From Cryptomeria japonica (Eukaryota > Streptophyta > Pinopsida > Cupressales > Cupressaceae): DNA of 64,000 bases. The notes under the pieces were generated by a model that did not search any database, was not told the origin of the DNA, and saw nothing but the letters and a program-made list of their open reading frames with translations. A program made the translations under genes and the position numbers. Positions 42,361 to 55,196 of this stretch are shown here, piece by piece. Each line of letters begins with the position of its first letter. Positions within the stretch are counted from its first letter, which is position 1. The stretch spans positions 916,863,509 through 916,927,508 of the forward strand of contig NC_081414.1 of the NCBI RefSeq assembly GCF_030272615.1, written 5' to 3'.

Positions 42361-43851
42361 TGTAATGTCCCCATTTTAGCAGACTTGGATTTTGTGAGAT
42401 TAGCCTATTATCCTGACCCTCGTAGGCTAATGTGTTGGATAGAGGGTCTTTTGAGGATTGGTATCATCTCCAGTGTTCAGAGTGCTTCAGTTTGGTCTTC
42501 GTTTGGCATCATTCGAACATCATTTTCTCTACTTCCTATTTTTAGTAAGTCTTGGGATGTTAGAGATGGACCCCTACTATTTTTAGTAAAGGGGGTATGG
42601 TCATATGTAGCTTCATCATGTTAGCTCCCAGTTTAGACGTCATTCAAAAATGTTGAATATTAATGGAGATATTAATGTTTATTTATTTTAAATAAGAATT
42701 AATGTTTTGAGCTTATATTATTAAGTTATAATATAATTTTATATTATAACTTAAGGAAGGGTCCAAGTATCATTAAAGGGGACTATTTAATTAATTAATT
42801 GTGGCTTTTTTTTTTACCAAGGTGAAATGTTAAATGACAAAGTGAAAATATTATATCATTAAATGTCATTTAATATCATTAATTGATTTAATGTCTTATT
42901 GGAGAAAATTGAACCTTCATGGGAAATAAATATAAGGCTTTTGAAAAGAAGAGAAGGGGGATTGATCATTGTTATTTTTGATGAGAAGACTTGTCTCTTG
43001 GCTTTGGAGAAGAAGCTGGGGTTTCTACAGCTTTTCTAGAGTATCAGCATTGGAGAACATGAAGACTTCATTGCATCAGCAATCTAAGGGTGTGAGATAT
43101 TCATCTGAAGTTGCTCCTAGGGTTGGCTTCATCCAGAAGTTGACATTATGCTGATTGGGGATTTATTTTCAGATTTATTGGCATAGCTGAGGGCATATGT
43201 ATATGGAAAATTGAGAACATCATATAGAGGGTTTATTCACTACTATAGTGTCATGAAGAGTGTGCATGAACAGTGCGCTATAGTACCCATGAATAGTAAA
43301 CACTACAGTACTGCACTACAGTAAATGCTACAGTACCTTGCCAATTTTGTGGTCTTTGTGGAGACCAAATTGGAGATGTTTGTTCAAATTTATGATGAAG
43401 ATTGAATAAGGAGTCTTTGGCTTCTTCTTCTACATTCTGCAAACCCTTGTAGCCGCCTTCATCACCTATAGATTGGGGTCGATTGATATTCCAGGTGACA
43501 TTCAACATTGATCAGCCACTTAGCTTTCATGCCAACTGTTTGCTTAAATGCCTAATGGCTGTAGGTGTACTTTGGGATGCATGACAAGTGTTTTTCTTAA
43601 TGTCTACTAGCTGTACTAGTTAATTTCAGTCATTCCATGTGTGTGTAAGGTCTAAAACAGCTAGCATATCATTTCTATAACAACTTTGCATTGTTAGAAG
43701 CTTTCCATAACTTCATTTGTAGCGTACAAACCCAAAGAAAACAAATAAAGAATTCACTATAGCGGCTTAAACATTGTATGCCAAGTGTTTGACAATATTC
43801 CTTGGGGCTCAAATAAGCGAAACAGGGTTAGATTAGCCAAGGGATATTACA
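42361..43851 (+). repeat. U4 5' LTR (1491 bp)
   Basis: Shares the whole length with 46989-48475 at high identity. It has a run of CTACAGTA words near 43270-43335 (three copies, next to a CATGAATAGT repeat), and a long AT-rich part at 42650-42900. Confidence 0.85.
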
Positions 43852-46800
43852 GTTATGTAGAGCCGTTTCCTGCCAACCTGTTGGGTAGATTGATTCAGCT
43901 AGTTAATCATGGTTACTTCAAGTACCCAGAATCAATGGGACTAGAATATGAAGCAAGTGTATTCCTCACTAGAAAAGTTAAAACAAAACTAGAAGAAGTT
44001 GGATGAATTGATTTCACACCCTGCAAAACTTGATAGAATTGCTCGATATATGACATCTATTTTTAAGGATAAAAAGGTGAAACTTGAAGAGAATGTGGTG
44101 ATTATTGGCACTCAAGAAGTTGTTAATAGTCATGATAACAAGTCTAATTTTCATGACAATAGCCTTGCACTTGAGCGTAATGATGATTTGAAAGTCATGG
44201 AAAGTTCAGAAAGTGTTGTGGGAGTGACCTTGAGTATTGGCACTCGTGATACAAGTGTCAAGAATGAAAATTGCATGGGAATTTTGGCTCATAAGAGTTT
44301 TGATCTACATGTCAGCAATGATGAAATTTTGCATCAGCATGAGAGAGCAGTGACTACACATGTGCAAGATGCTTCTATTAAGTTACCGCATGAAGGTACT
44401 TGAGATTTGGGTACTAATGAGGTAATGTGTGATGTGGATTCATGTCATTTAGAGTCTCATTTTTCAGATCAGACCTTAGAAAACAAGTTTGAAGATTCAT
44501 GCTTTGGCATAGGATCCCAAAATCATAAGTTGGATGGCCATGTAGTTACATTGGAAGTGGAAGTGTGTGAAGATATTGTCATAACAACAACTTCTACCTT
44601 GTCAGTTGAGCCATCCTACGATGTATATAGTAGTAATACCTTAGATATTGATGTGTGCACAATTGATTGCACACATGATGTTGTTGATCACAAGGTGAGT
44701 GATGTTGATTCAGTTTCATACCATAGTGCAGATTTGGGTGGAAAGAATGAGTCACAGGGGTATCATCATCTGGCTGGGCAATTGAAGGTTAATGATGATA
44801 TGATTGCTACAGCTTTGGAGCATTTTGATGTCGCTTGACAAATGTTGGCGACCTTTGGTTGGAGTACTCCTGAGACATATGAGCACAATGATAGTAGCCT
44901 TTCCCTAGCAGAGTTCCATGCACTTTGAGTAGCTATTGGGATAATGAAATAGAATTACTTGCAGTTACTTGCTGATAGGGATTATCTTCTCGAGTGGGAT
45001 TGCACTTGCTACGATGCACTAAAGGGAAAGGAGGAGGAGGTTGATGAGCTCACCCATGAGCTTGAGGTGACTATGGACTCATTGGAGAGTGCTCAGTCAG
45101 CCCTTCGTGAGTCACAGTCATAGGTTGAGGAACTTACCATGGCATTGAGTTTAGCACAGTCTTCGCCATCTGTGGATACAGTTGAGTTTCCTATAGCATC
45201 ACTTGGTGATGAGTTTACACCCACAGGTTGTAGTGATGGGTATGTTGATGATGTGATTACATCCATCACTGATGCAGGTATAGGTGACTTAGTTGGGATG
45301 AGTATTTGGGTTGAGAGTAGCAGAGAACCACTCATTGCATCAGGTTCTCCCGAGGTTAGTGCTATGACAAATGATACAGGTCAAATTGTTGATAGCTCTT
45401 GTGTAGCAGTGGTGGACTCTCCAGAGAGTTGTGTGTTAGTACACGATGTTACTCCATCCACTTCACATGGAACTCGCATAGTGTCATCTGGTTGGGAGTA
45501 TGGCTCTCATGTAGATTTGTTTCCCTCTCCTAGAAGAAAATCTGTTACTTCATCCCATGCAGCTGATTTTGGATGCCAGCCTGTTGTTTCTCAGAGTCAG
45601 AGTGATCAGCTACAGGTCTTAGAGGATAAGGTTGACTTAGCCTTAAATTGTTTTTACTACACATATTCATTTATTGAGTACCTTCTTGAGAGTCTTGAGT
45701 TTTGAGAGGGTCCATTTGGAGCCACCAAGGATACACTCATCTGAGGTTCTCTCGCCATCAGGCGTGGTGTGGGATTAATTATTGATACTCTAACTACAAT
45801 GCTTCCTAATAGAGATTTTTTGATTGGGTTTGCAGAAAGGGTTACCAGAGCCCCTACCCAATCAAGTGTTTGGGGTCAGTGATTGGAGCCATCTCATGGT
45901 TCCAATATTGTTAGAGATGAGCCCTTGACCGAGGTTGGAGCATTTTATCGCAACTACATAGTGAGGAGTGCTCATCACTTTTCTTTTGATCCACACGTGG
46001 AGGACTTGATGATGCATCGATGTGGATTGGCTTCAGGATTATACCATCCATTATGGGATGGAGAGTTACCATTTTCAGTAGATGGAACTAGCAGTTGCAA
46101 GTACCTGACTCAGTTGATTGTTGGTGACTACTTGCTCGAGCAGTGTTTAGTTTCCCATCATGTTGATGTGTATCCGGTGGAGATTGTTACTCCTATGACA
46201 TAGAGGCTATCTTTGGATACATGGCTTCAGAGAGACTATGGTGACAATGGGCGTGATGGTTTAGTTGGATATCACATCCATGAGGGTTTAGTAGAGGTTG
46301 TGGAGAGATGTTGCGTAGCAGATGTTTCCAGGTACTCCTATCTTCATAGTACAGATGGATGTGTGTATAGATTGCACTGGGATCCAGATGATGACAGAGT
46401 TAGTGTTGCAGTTTAGATAGGTCTCATGGGTTGGCTTCACCACATCTCGCATGGTGAAGTGGCAGTCAGTGTTGAGCAGCGAAAGTCTAAGGGAGGTTTA
46501 CATGACAGATTTGTACCCTGGATTTGGAATCTAGGTATACTATGTGGGACACTAGGGAGTATGTTGAGGGATCCTTTGTGTGCATCTAAGTTCCGGTTAA
46601 TGTTCCCTGGTAGGTTTCATTGAATGTACATGGTGTGTATCATTGGTAGTCTCATTTCAAATTCTCATTTACATGATTTGTCTCAGATGCATAGTTCAGT
46701 TGTGCATGTGTTAGATGATATGTTTGGCAACTTATCTTGTGTAGTTTTGGGAAGCAAACATTGTCAGTTTTTAGAGTTGCTTCCACTTGATGTTCATGTT

Positions 46801-46977
46801 CTTGTGACACCTGCTATTGAGGTTGATTTAGTTTGGCAGGTCTTGTTAGTTGTGCCCTTGGTGTGGGAATTACAGGAGTTGCTTGGTAATACCAGGGACA
46901 TCACATAGGTCTTCATTTGGGGTCTAGGTGGAGGAGTTTCTTTGCAGTTGATATTGCTTGGGGACAAGCAATTTTAG
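43785..46977 (+). pseudogene. U4 protein of about 1,000 residues, family unknown
   Basis: From 43999 to TAG 46975 one frame holds for 993 codons with only nonsense breaks (for example 44401, 44836, 45703, 46201, 46414, 46621, 46906). A shifted frame overlaps at the 5' end (43785-44006: LLGRLIQLVNHGYFKYPES). Content: a Ser/Asp/His-rich first half, a predicted coiled coil near 45000-45130 (GKEEEVDELTHELEVTMDSL), then a hydrophobic and aromatic second half (YRNYIVRSAHHFSFDPHVED, SRYSYLHSTDGCVYRLHWDP). The frame ends one codon before the purine tract. I recognise no domain; a Gag-like role or a captured host gene are both possible. Confidence 0.6.
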
Positions 46978-46988
46978 GAGGGGCGGAC
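46975..46988 (+). other. Polypurine tract of U4
   Basis: TAGGAGGGGCGGAC directly precedes the second U4 repeat, the place where plus-strand priming is expected. Confidence 0.7.
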
Positions 46989-48475
46989 TATAATGTCCCC
47001 ATTTTAGCAGACTTGGATTTTGTGAGATTAGCCTATTATCCTGACCCTCATAGGCTAATGTGTTGGATAGAGGGCCTTTTGAGGATTGGTATCATCTCCA
47101 GTGTTCAGAGAGCTTCAGTTTGGTCTTCATTTGGCATCATTCGGACATCATTTTCTCTACTTCCTATTTTTAGTAAGTCTTGGGATGTTAGAGATGGACC
47201 CCTGCTATTTTTAGTAAAGGGGGTATGGTCATATGCAGCTTCATCATGTCAGCTCCCAGTTCAGACGACGTTCAAAAATGTTGAATATTAATGGAGATAT
47301 TAATGTTTATTTAGTTTAAATAAACATGAATGTTTTGAGCTTATATTATTAAGTTATAATATAATTTTATATTATAACTTAAGGGTCCAAGTAACATTAA
47401 AGGGGACCATTTAATTAATTAATTGTGGCTTTTTTTTTACCAAGGTGAAATGTTAAATGACAAAGTGAAAATATTATATCATTAAATGTCATTTAATATC
47501 ATTAATTGATTTAATGTCTTATTGGAGAAAATCGAACCTTCATGGGAAATATATATAAGGCTTTTGAAAAGAAGAGAAGGGGGATTGATCATTGTTAATT
47601 TTGATGAGAAGACTTGTCTCTTGGCTTTGGAGAAGAAACTGGGGTTTCTACAACTTGTCCAAAGTATCAATATTGGAGAACATGAAGACTTCATTGCATC
47701 AGCAATCTGAGGGTGTGAGATATTCATCTGAAGTTGCTCCTAGAGTTGGCTTCATCCAGAAGTTGACATTGTGCTGATTGGGGATTTATTTTTAGATTTA
47801 TTGGCATAGCTGAGGGCATATGTATATGGCAGACTGAGAACATCATACAGAGGGTTTATTCACTGATATAGTGTAATGAACAGTGCGCATGAATAGTGTG
47901 CTACAGTACCGCACTACAATAAATGCTACAGTACCACACTACAATAAATGCTACAGTACCTTGCCAATTTTGCGGTCTTTGTGCAGACCAAATTGGAGAT
48001 GTTTGTTCAGATTTAAGATGAAGATTGAATAAGGAGTCTTTGGCTACTTTTTCTACATTCTACAAACCCCTATAGCCACCTTCATCACCTACAGATTGGG
48101 GTCGATTGATATTCCAAGTGACATTCAACATTGATCAACCACTTAGCTTTCATGCCAACTGTTTGCTTAAATGCCTAATGGTAGTAGGTGTACTTTGGGA
48201 TGCATGACAAGTGTTTGTCTTAATGTCTACTAGCTGTACTAGTTAATTTCAATCATTCCATGTGTGTGAAAGGTCTAAAATAGCTAGCATATCATTTCTA
48301 TAACAACTTTGCATTGTTAGAAGCTTTCCATAACTTCATTTGTAGCGTACAAACCCAAAGAAAACAAATAAAGAATTCACTACAGTGGCTTCAAACATTG
48401 TATGCCAGGTGTTTGACAATATTCCTTAGGGTTCAAATAAGTGAAACGGGGTCAGATTAGCCAAGGGATATTACA
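46989..48475 (+). repeat. U4 3' LTR (1487 bp)
   Basis: Partner of 42361-43851. It starts TATAATG in place of TGTAATG. Near 47898-47955 a CACTACAATAAATGCTACAG unit is repeated once more than in the 5' copy. Confidence 0.85.
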
Positions 48476-48579
48476 GTTATGCAGAGCCACCTAGAATCTA
48501 TACCAAATAAATATGATATGACAAATAAAACAAGCCTTGTCGCCATTGTGATCAATCATAGACAAATGAGGAAAAGGGA

Positions 48580-51500
48580 TTAGAGGTTATGATTAGCTAA
48601 GACATGTTGCTTCATCTGGATCCGGTCCAGTTCAATCAAAGATTTTGCCTCACACTTGAGATTACTCTCACCATAAAGGGTAATAATTTTGTCAGAGCGG
48701 CAAGCTAGGTTGGCAGCCCAATCAAGACATTTGTTGGCTTTTCTATATGCATGTGTGAAAATACATATTTCAAAGGTTTTACTTATATCCTTCATAGTTT
48801 CAATGGCATTGTGTATATACCAAGAGGGATGGAAAACATTGTTCAAGCAGTTAATAATGTTCAAAGAATCGCCTTCAACCCACACTTTAGTGCAATTTGA
48901 GTCTTTAGCTAGAACCAACCCCTAATAAGAAGCAATAGCCTCAACAACATGATTGGTTTGGTGACCTATTGGAATAAATTTGATAGCTTTACATACTCCC
49001 CCTTCATCTCTTAATACTACACAACACCCTACATTACTAGGATTAGCCTTGTAAGCGCCATTGAAATTGATTTTCATCCATCCCTGAGGGGGACATTCCC
49101 ATATCACCTCTTCTCTAGGATTAGCATGTATGATTTCACTCCCCTTTATTCTCCAATTTTTAAAATTGATGTTATCACCTTCATCTTTGGGATTCATTAT
49201 TCCACCAGTGATGTAGAGGTTCTCCACCACATGTCTTTTGATTTTCTCAAAAATAATTTGAGCTTTTGATGCCTTATCTCTGAACACTCTACCATTTCTC
49301 TCTTTCTAGATTCCCCCAACAAATATGAGGTAGAGCAAATTTCCATAGCAGATTAATTGAAATGTTCTTCGAAGGGTGGAACCAGGAATTGAAGACATCT
49401 TGGACAACTTCAGGGAAGACCCATCTGACATTCAAGTTGTCCAAGCATCTAGCCCAAATATCCATAGAGAAAGGGCAATGGATAAACATGTGATTAATGG
49501 TTTCCTCATTATAGATACAAAGAAGACAAATACTAGGCATACAAAAGCCTCTTATTTTGAGATTGTCGATTGTCATAATCTTGTTTTGAAGAAAAGTATA
49601 GAAAAAAATATTAATTTTGGGGATAAGACCTTTCAACCAAGCGTTAGCCCAACATGGACTATCCTAGCTAGAATATTGCTGAAAATAAAGAGAGGAGACA
49701 AAAAATTTACCATCGAAAGTAAGTTTCTAGATAAGATGGTCCTCATCATCAACCACCACCATAGAGTTCATAATTTTATTTAGATGCTTAAGAGAAGGAT
49801 CAACATTGGATAGGTCCTTCCACTGACCTAAATTCTAGTAGTCAGCCACAATAGTACCAAATTTTTCCTTACACTAATCCTGAAACTTTCCCCAATCAAT
49901 ATTGTCACTAATGGGAGAGTCTAAAAACCAAGTGCCTTCCCAAAATTTAATAAAATTACCCTTCCCCACCTTCCATTTCACTCCTTTGAGTATTATGTCT
50001 CTAGATCTAGTGACATTTTTCTAGATGTTAGAGCCAATCAGAATATCTTTAGGCTTGAGGAAACTATGAAGGGTCTAGAGCTGTCTTTTATAGTTATTAT
50101 CCCATATCAATTTCCATTCTCCCTTAGTTTTATAACCTCTCCATATCTTCTTAGCCATGAGAAACTCATTCATATCTCTTATTGTTCTAAGACCAAGTCC
50201 TCCTTTTCTTATAGGTTTGCACACCTTGTCCCATGCAATCAAATTTATTCTCTTCTTTTCCTCAACCCCAGTCCATAGAAAGGTTCTTTGAATTTTTTTG
50301 ATACCCTCTACAAACTTAGAAGGATTTTCAAAAAGACTGATGGCATAAAGTGGGATACTCTGGAGAGTGGATTTCAGAAGATGGACATTTACCGCTTGAT
50401 TGAGAAAAGAGCCTTTCCATCCAACTAACTTCTTATGAACTTTATCCACCAAAGCACCCCAAAAGGCATCATGAGGAACCTGACATAAAGGGAGCCCAAG
50501 ATAGGAGGTAGAGAGATTCCCAATTTGGCTACCCAAAATATTACTAATCTTTGTCTGTCTTCTCTCTAGGGTGTTTATGAAATAAACAAATTTTTTAGAC
50601 CAATTAACCAGTTGAGCAGTTGCACTCCCATATCTATCCAATGATTTCTTTAAGATTATAGAATCTTTCATAGAAGAATTCACCATAATAATTAAATCAT
50701 CCACAAATTGCTGATGAGAACACACTTGGTCAACAGATGAAGGTTTAAGTCCTCTAAACTCTCCGTTCTCAACAAGTTTTCCAATAAATCTTCCCAAGCA
50801 TTCCACCATGATTATGAAAAGAATAGGGGAGAGAGGATCCCCTATCTGAGATCCTTGGAGGACTTGAAAAAGGGTGAGGGAGGCCCATTGACCAACACAG
50901 AAAAAGAAGCAGAGGAAACCAATTGCATAATAAGATAGATGCTTCTTGAAAAAAATCCAAAGGCTGAAAGAATAGTTTGCATAAAGCCCCAATCAACTCT
51001 ATCACAGGCTTTAGATAAGTCAAGATTCAGAAGAAAACCTTCCTTTTTAGCCCTAAAAAGAGAGGAAATGTTCTCATGGACAGTGATTATTGAGTCCAAA
51101 ATTTGCCTCCCAGGGACAAACCCACTTTGCTGGGGAGATATAATCAAGGGGAGCACAGTTAGAATTCTAGAGGTCAAGACTTTAGAGATAATCTTGTATA
51201 GGGAATTACATAGGCTTATAGGTCTAAAAAGATCCATGGAGTCAGCCCGTATCTTCTTGGGAATAAGAGAAATGAAAGTACCATTCAATTCTTTCAGAAT
51301 TCTACTGGAACCAAAGAATTCCTTCACAGCACTGGATACCTCCCTTCCAAATATATGCCAATACATTTGAAAAAAAAACATCGAGAAGCCATCCGAGCCT
51401 GGGGCCTTATTACCTTTGAAAATAATTGGCATCCTTCAAAATCTCATCATTAGTAGGGATAGTAGTAATATAGGAATTTTGGTTAGCATCCAAGATAGAA

Positions 51501-52768
51501 GGGATGCATTCCAGAAGATGCCTTTGAGCTTGAAGGTCTAGATTCTAATCCTTAGTCAAAAGATTGGAGAAAAACTCCAGAGAAACTTTCCTCATTGAAT
51601 CTTCATTATCAATAATTCTACCATTGACTTTAAGCTGAGGAATCTATTGATAGCCTTGTGTGTCAAAGTGGACATATGAAAGGATTTGGTATTTCTATCC
51701 CCCTCCTTCAACCATAAATTTCTCGATCTCTGTTTCCAGAAGGTTTCTTCTTTGGCTATGATATCATGATATATCATAAGGATCCCATCTTCAGCTTCTC
51801 TAGAGACATTATTGTAGCCATTATTATGAATCTCATCTTGGACATCTTTTAGATCTAAAAGAGTGGCAGCTTTGGAGACAAAAATGTTCCCAAAGGAGTC
51901 CTTATTCCATCTTTTAACATTATCTTTCACAAACTTCAAATTTTTGACCACCTTATACATAGCATTTCCTTCAACTCTAACCTACCACTGGTCCTTGATT
52001 TTGCTTTCAAGGTCTAGGTGTTTGGTCCACATTCTTTCAAATCTATAAGGGCAATGTCTCCTTCCTTACTTGGGATTAGCATTAAAAGATATAGGATAAT
52101 GATCAGACTGACCCTGATATGAGTAGATAAAGAAAAAAAGTAGGAATTAAACCAATGATGAGAGATTAAAGCTCTATCAAGCCTAACCTAAATTAAATCT
52201 TCACCACTCCTTCTATTGGTCCATGTGTATTTAACCCCTTGCAAATCCAAATCATGGAGAGCATGGTTAATAATGAACTCCATCAAGTCCAATCTGTTGT
52301 CTAGATAGGTTTGGCTTCCTCCCTTCTTCTCATTTTCTCTCAGAGGGGTATTGAAATCCCCCATAATAATCTAGCTATCTTCAGCAAATTTACTTCTAAT
52401 CGATGATAGGTTCTTCCAAAAAACACTTCTACTAGCTTTAGTGGTATGACATACACATTAGTCAAGACCCATGAAGTACCATCTTTCAGATGCTTAAATC
52501 TAATACAAGCCATATTGTTATTTTGAATCAACACCTATCCCTTAACATTATTATTCCAAAAAGTAACTATACCCCCAGAAGCCCCTTTAGAACTACCACT
52601 ACTAACTCCCCCATCACTAAACATTTTCAGACATTCAACCTTCTCCGTAGACATTTTAGTTTCCTAAATCATAATAACATCCAGGTTTTTGTCTCTACTC
52701 ATACTTTCTATTAAATCTTGTTTATGAGGATTACTCAATCCTTGAATATTCCAGGAAATAATCTTCAT
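48580..52768 (-). pseudogene. LINE ORF2 (endonuclease, reverse transcriptase, RNase H)
   Basis: Starts MKIISWNIQGLSNPHKQDLI at 52768, the usual endonuclease opening, with LTNVYVIPLK further on. RT spans about 51432-50075: GNKAPGSDGFSMFFFQ, PISLCNSLYKIISKVLTSRI, QSGFVPGRQILDSI, LNLDLSKACDRVDW, QGSQIGDPLSPILFI and the catalytic FVDD (QQFVDDLIIM). A frameshift near 50990-50845 splits it. The zinc-finger RVT region (49636-49289) has CLLCIYNEETINHMFIHCPF. RNase H at 49287-48580 shows GWMKINFNGAYKANP (Asp to Asn at the first catalytic site), then VWVEGDSLNIINCL. It would nick target DNA and copy RNA onto it. Confidence 0.85.
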
Positions 52769-52789
52769 GGTTTTTTGGAAATACCTACT

Positions 52790-54417
52790 TCAAAGATGGT
52801 TCTTTGAGTACCATCAGCTAGATTCTTACTGGATTCTATGGCCCTCTTCTTTGCATTTGAATATCTTCCAGGTGATGTGTGCTGAGCCCCCACATCCCCT
52901 AGTCTACTTCTGGTGTTTCTAGTAGTCAGATGGTTGTTATTATTATTATTATTATTTTGTTCTTGCCTTTTCTATTTTCCTCCAATATTTCAACCTCCTC
53001 CCGATTTATCCAACTCTTTCTCAAAGCCTTGTTTATGTCTTCTTCATTTCCCCATATTGAAGCATTTTCCTCTAGGTTATTATCATGTTGAGCATCTTGA
53101 AACCAACTTACTCCATTTTCTGACCCCGAAGAGTTAGGAACATCTCCCTCCTCCTTATTGTCCTTGGTTTGACTACTTTCCCACTTTTCACTCTTAGCTA
53201 TATTCTAATCTGTTGTGTCCTTTTGGTCACTTAGGTAGTTGCCTTGTGAGTTCTTCTCACCATCATTAGAATCCTTTCTACTTTTCTCCTGCTCGTTTTC
53301 CTGTTGGGAAATCTTATCTTCCATTCTATTCACCATCTCACGTCCTATTTCCCTAGCTAATTCCTCCTCATTTCTTCCCATCTGGGACTGTTTCTCCTCA
53401 TCTAAACCTTTAGAAGGAAGAGCCTTCAAAGGTTTTTTTTTATTTTTATCTAGGTTCATTTCCAACTTTTCCAAACCCTAGTTTGGGTTTGAGGTTTGGA
53501 AGCTTTGCTTGGGCACTTTTTAGCCCAGTGCCCAACTCTCTTACGGTAAAAACAGGCAAAGGGGATAGATTCATAAAATATTTTTTGCATCAATTTACCA
53601 AGTTTTGAATCTATCTCTATTTCCTCTGGCATATCCGTTCTAGGCCCAACCCCTACACAAATTTTGGTATAAATGAGTCTTCTTTTGGATGCCATCACGG
53701 GTTCAATGGAAAGAAGCTCCCCGAAAGCATTAACTATCCCAACAAACACATCTTCCTCCTAGTAATCCATTGGGAGACCTGGAAGCTTTATCCAAATAGG
53801 CACTTGGACCACAAACTCATCATCCTGACCTGAGTTAGGGTACCATTTCTGAATATTCATTATGTATTTACCTATCATCTAGGTTCCATTGTAGAGGATA
53901 TGTCTATGGTCTTATTCACATGAGAAGGAAAAGGAGATAAATCCTTTATTCATAGCTACCACATCCACTTGACTTTTATATTCCATTGTCTCTTTACGAA
54001 TCCATGAACAACTTCAATATTAGGTCTCGCCCTAAAGAATTTTCCTATCAGGGTACTTTCCATCTGAGAAATATTATGATCTATTATTTTATCAGGAATG
54101 TATATGGCATACTTTCCCTAAGAAATATTCGATATATTTTCAATAGGAGGCAAAGTCAACTTACCTTTAGGATTGATTCCAAACAGAGAAGACCATTTAC
54201 CAATCTTCTCAGGCCTAGGTCCACATGATTTGGGACCCCTACATGGGTCCCCCAAATCCAAAGGGGCATCGGGTTCCAAACCTTCTGATCCCTCCCCCTC
54301 CAAAGGGTCAGAAAGTCCACCTGCTACCTGTTGTCCTGATGTTGCTCTAGGTCTCCCTCCCAAAACATTTGAATTTTGGGCCTGACCATTCCCCTTGTCC
54401 CCTCCACTCCACTCCAC
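52790..54417 (-). pseudogene. LINE ORF1 (nucleic-acid-binding protein)
   Basis: Begins MEWSGGDKGNGQAQNSNVLG, with a Pro/Gly-rich start, then IGKFFRARPNIEVV and VQVPIWIKLPGLPMDY, a pattern typical of the DUF4283 domain of plant L1 elements, then ACFYRKRVGHWAKKCPSK, a CCHC knuckle whose second Cys is Arg. A Glu/Lys/Asn-rich tail follows (53474-53205 open). Stops at several points. The product would coat the LINE RNA. Confidence 0.72.
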
Positions 54418-54420
54418 TCC

Positions 54421-54895
54421 ATATTGAGTATTAATATGTTGTTAATGTTTTATTAATGACTTGTTGTTTTGCTTAAACTACCTTCAAATTATTTTTTATA
54501 AGATCAACACACTTATTTTACTATTATTAATATAAAATTATAATATTAATTAACTGAACTTTTAAAAAAATTTCTATCAATTCATACCATAAACTATAAG
54601 ACCTTGATGTAAATCTTCTCTCCAATATATTTTTTTTTAAGGAACTACAAATTGTTCAAGTTTTCCCATGTACCTTCATGAACATCTTATAAATATCATT
54701 TGACCATAGAATTAAGGCTTCTTGATAGATAAGTATAGTTAATATCTTATAGCCTTTGAATATGGTTGTAGAGTTGCATATTTGTAAAGCAATGACTCAA
54801 TGCAACTCTAAGTTTTGTATCATAAATGCTAACATTTTTTAGTGAAATAATAAAATGGTTTATAGTCAATATCAGTAGACTTCCACAATCCATTT
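54421..54895. other. AT-rich gap with a small hairpin
   Basis: No gene seen. TAGAGTTGCAT at 54769 and ATGCAACTCTA at 54800 form a perfect 11-bp inverted repeat with a 20-nt loop. Confidence 0.6.
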
Positions 54896-55126
54896 GTATG
54901 TCTATATGAGCTTCTGGATTTGATTGTGTGAGCTTTTTTGCATCAATGTTCCAGATAACACTCCATGATCCATCATTAGGATGAAAGCAAAGAGAGAGCA
55001 TCATTAGGATTTTTTTACCTTGTGCTCTCTCTTTGCTTTCATCCTGATGATGGATCATAGAGTGTGATCTGAAATGTTGATGCAAAAAATCTCACACAAT
55101 AAAATCTAGAAGCTCATATAGACACA
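54896..55126. repeat. Long near-perfect inverted repeat (about 105-bp arms)
   Basis: The arm 54896-55000 and the arm 55023-55126 are reverse complements at roughly 90% by eye, around a 22-nt loop. Matching words include GTCTATATGAGCTTCT, GCATCAA, and ATGAAAGCAAAGAGAGAGCA next to the loop. No 5-bp or TA duplication and no transposase is visible. A transcript from either strand would fold into one long hairpin. It could be a MITE-like foldback or a hairpin small-RNA locus. Confidence 0.9.
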
Positions 55127-55196
55127 GTTTATAGTGTAATATTAGTACCTTGAAATCATTCTTTACATAAAAATCTAACAGCTAATTTATCATAAT

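Larger units (their letters stand above)
42361..48475 (+). mobile_element. U4: LTR element with one long unrecognised frame
   Basis: Direct repeats 42361-43851 and 46989-48475 flank 3.1 kb. A purine tract (46975-46988) directly before the second repeat supports an LTR element on the plus strand. The repeats begin TGTAATGTCCCC (TATAATG in the second) and end GGGATATTACA, so the termini are inverted relatives. There is no RT, RNase H or integrase. No TGG primer site follows the first LTR. No 5-bp duplication is seen; both sides carry LINE 3' sequence. Probably non-autonomous. Confidence 0.75.
48480..54420 (-). mobile_element. L1-type LINE, nearly full length but decayed
   Basis: Minus-strand non-LTR element. 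ORF1 (54417 to about 52800) has a DUF4283-like region and a CCHC knuckle; ORF2 (52768 to about 48580) has endonuclease, RT, zf-RVT and RNase H parts. The 3' end near 48480 abuts the U4 LTR. No poly(A) tail was found at that border. The 5' end is uncertain. Frames are broken many times. Confidence 0.82.

Noticed and set aside
42361-48475. U4 as a simple segmental duplication rather than an LTR element
   Set aside because: The purine tract right before the second repeat and the long frame ending beside it favour an LTR element, although the missing target duplication and primer site leave some doubt.
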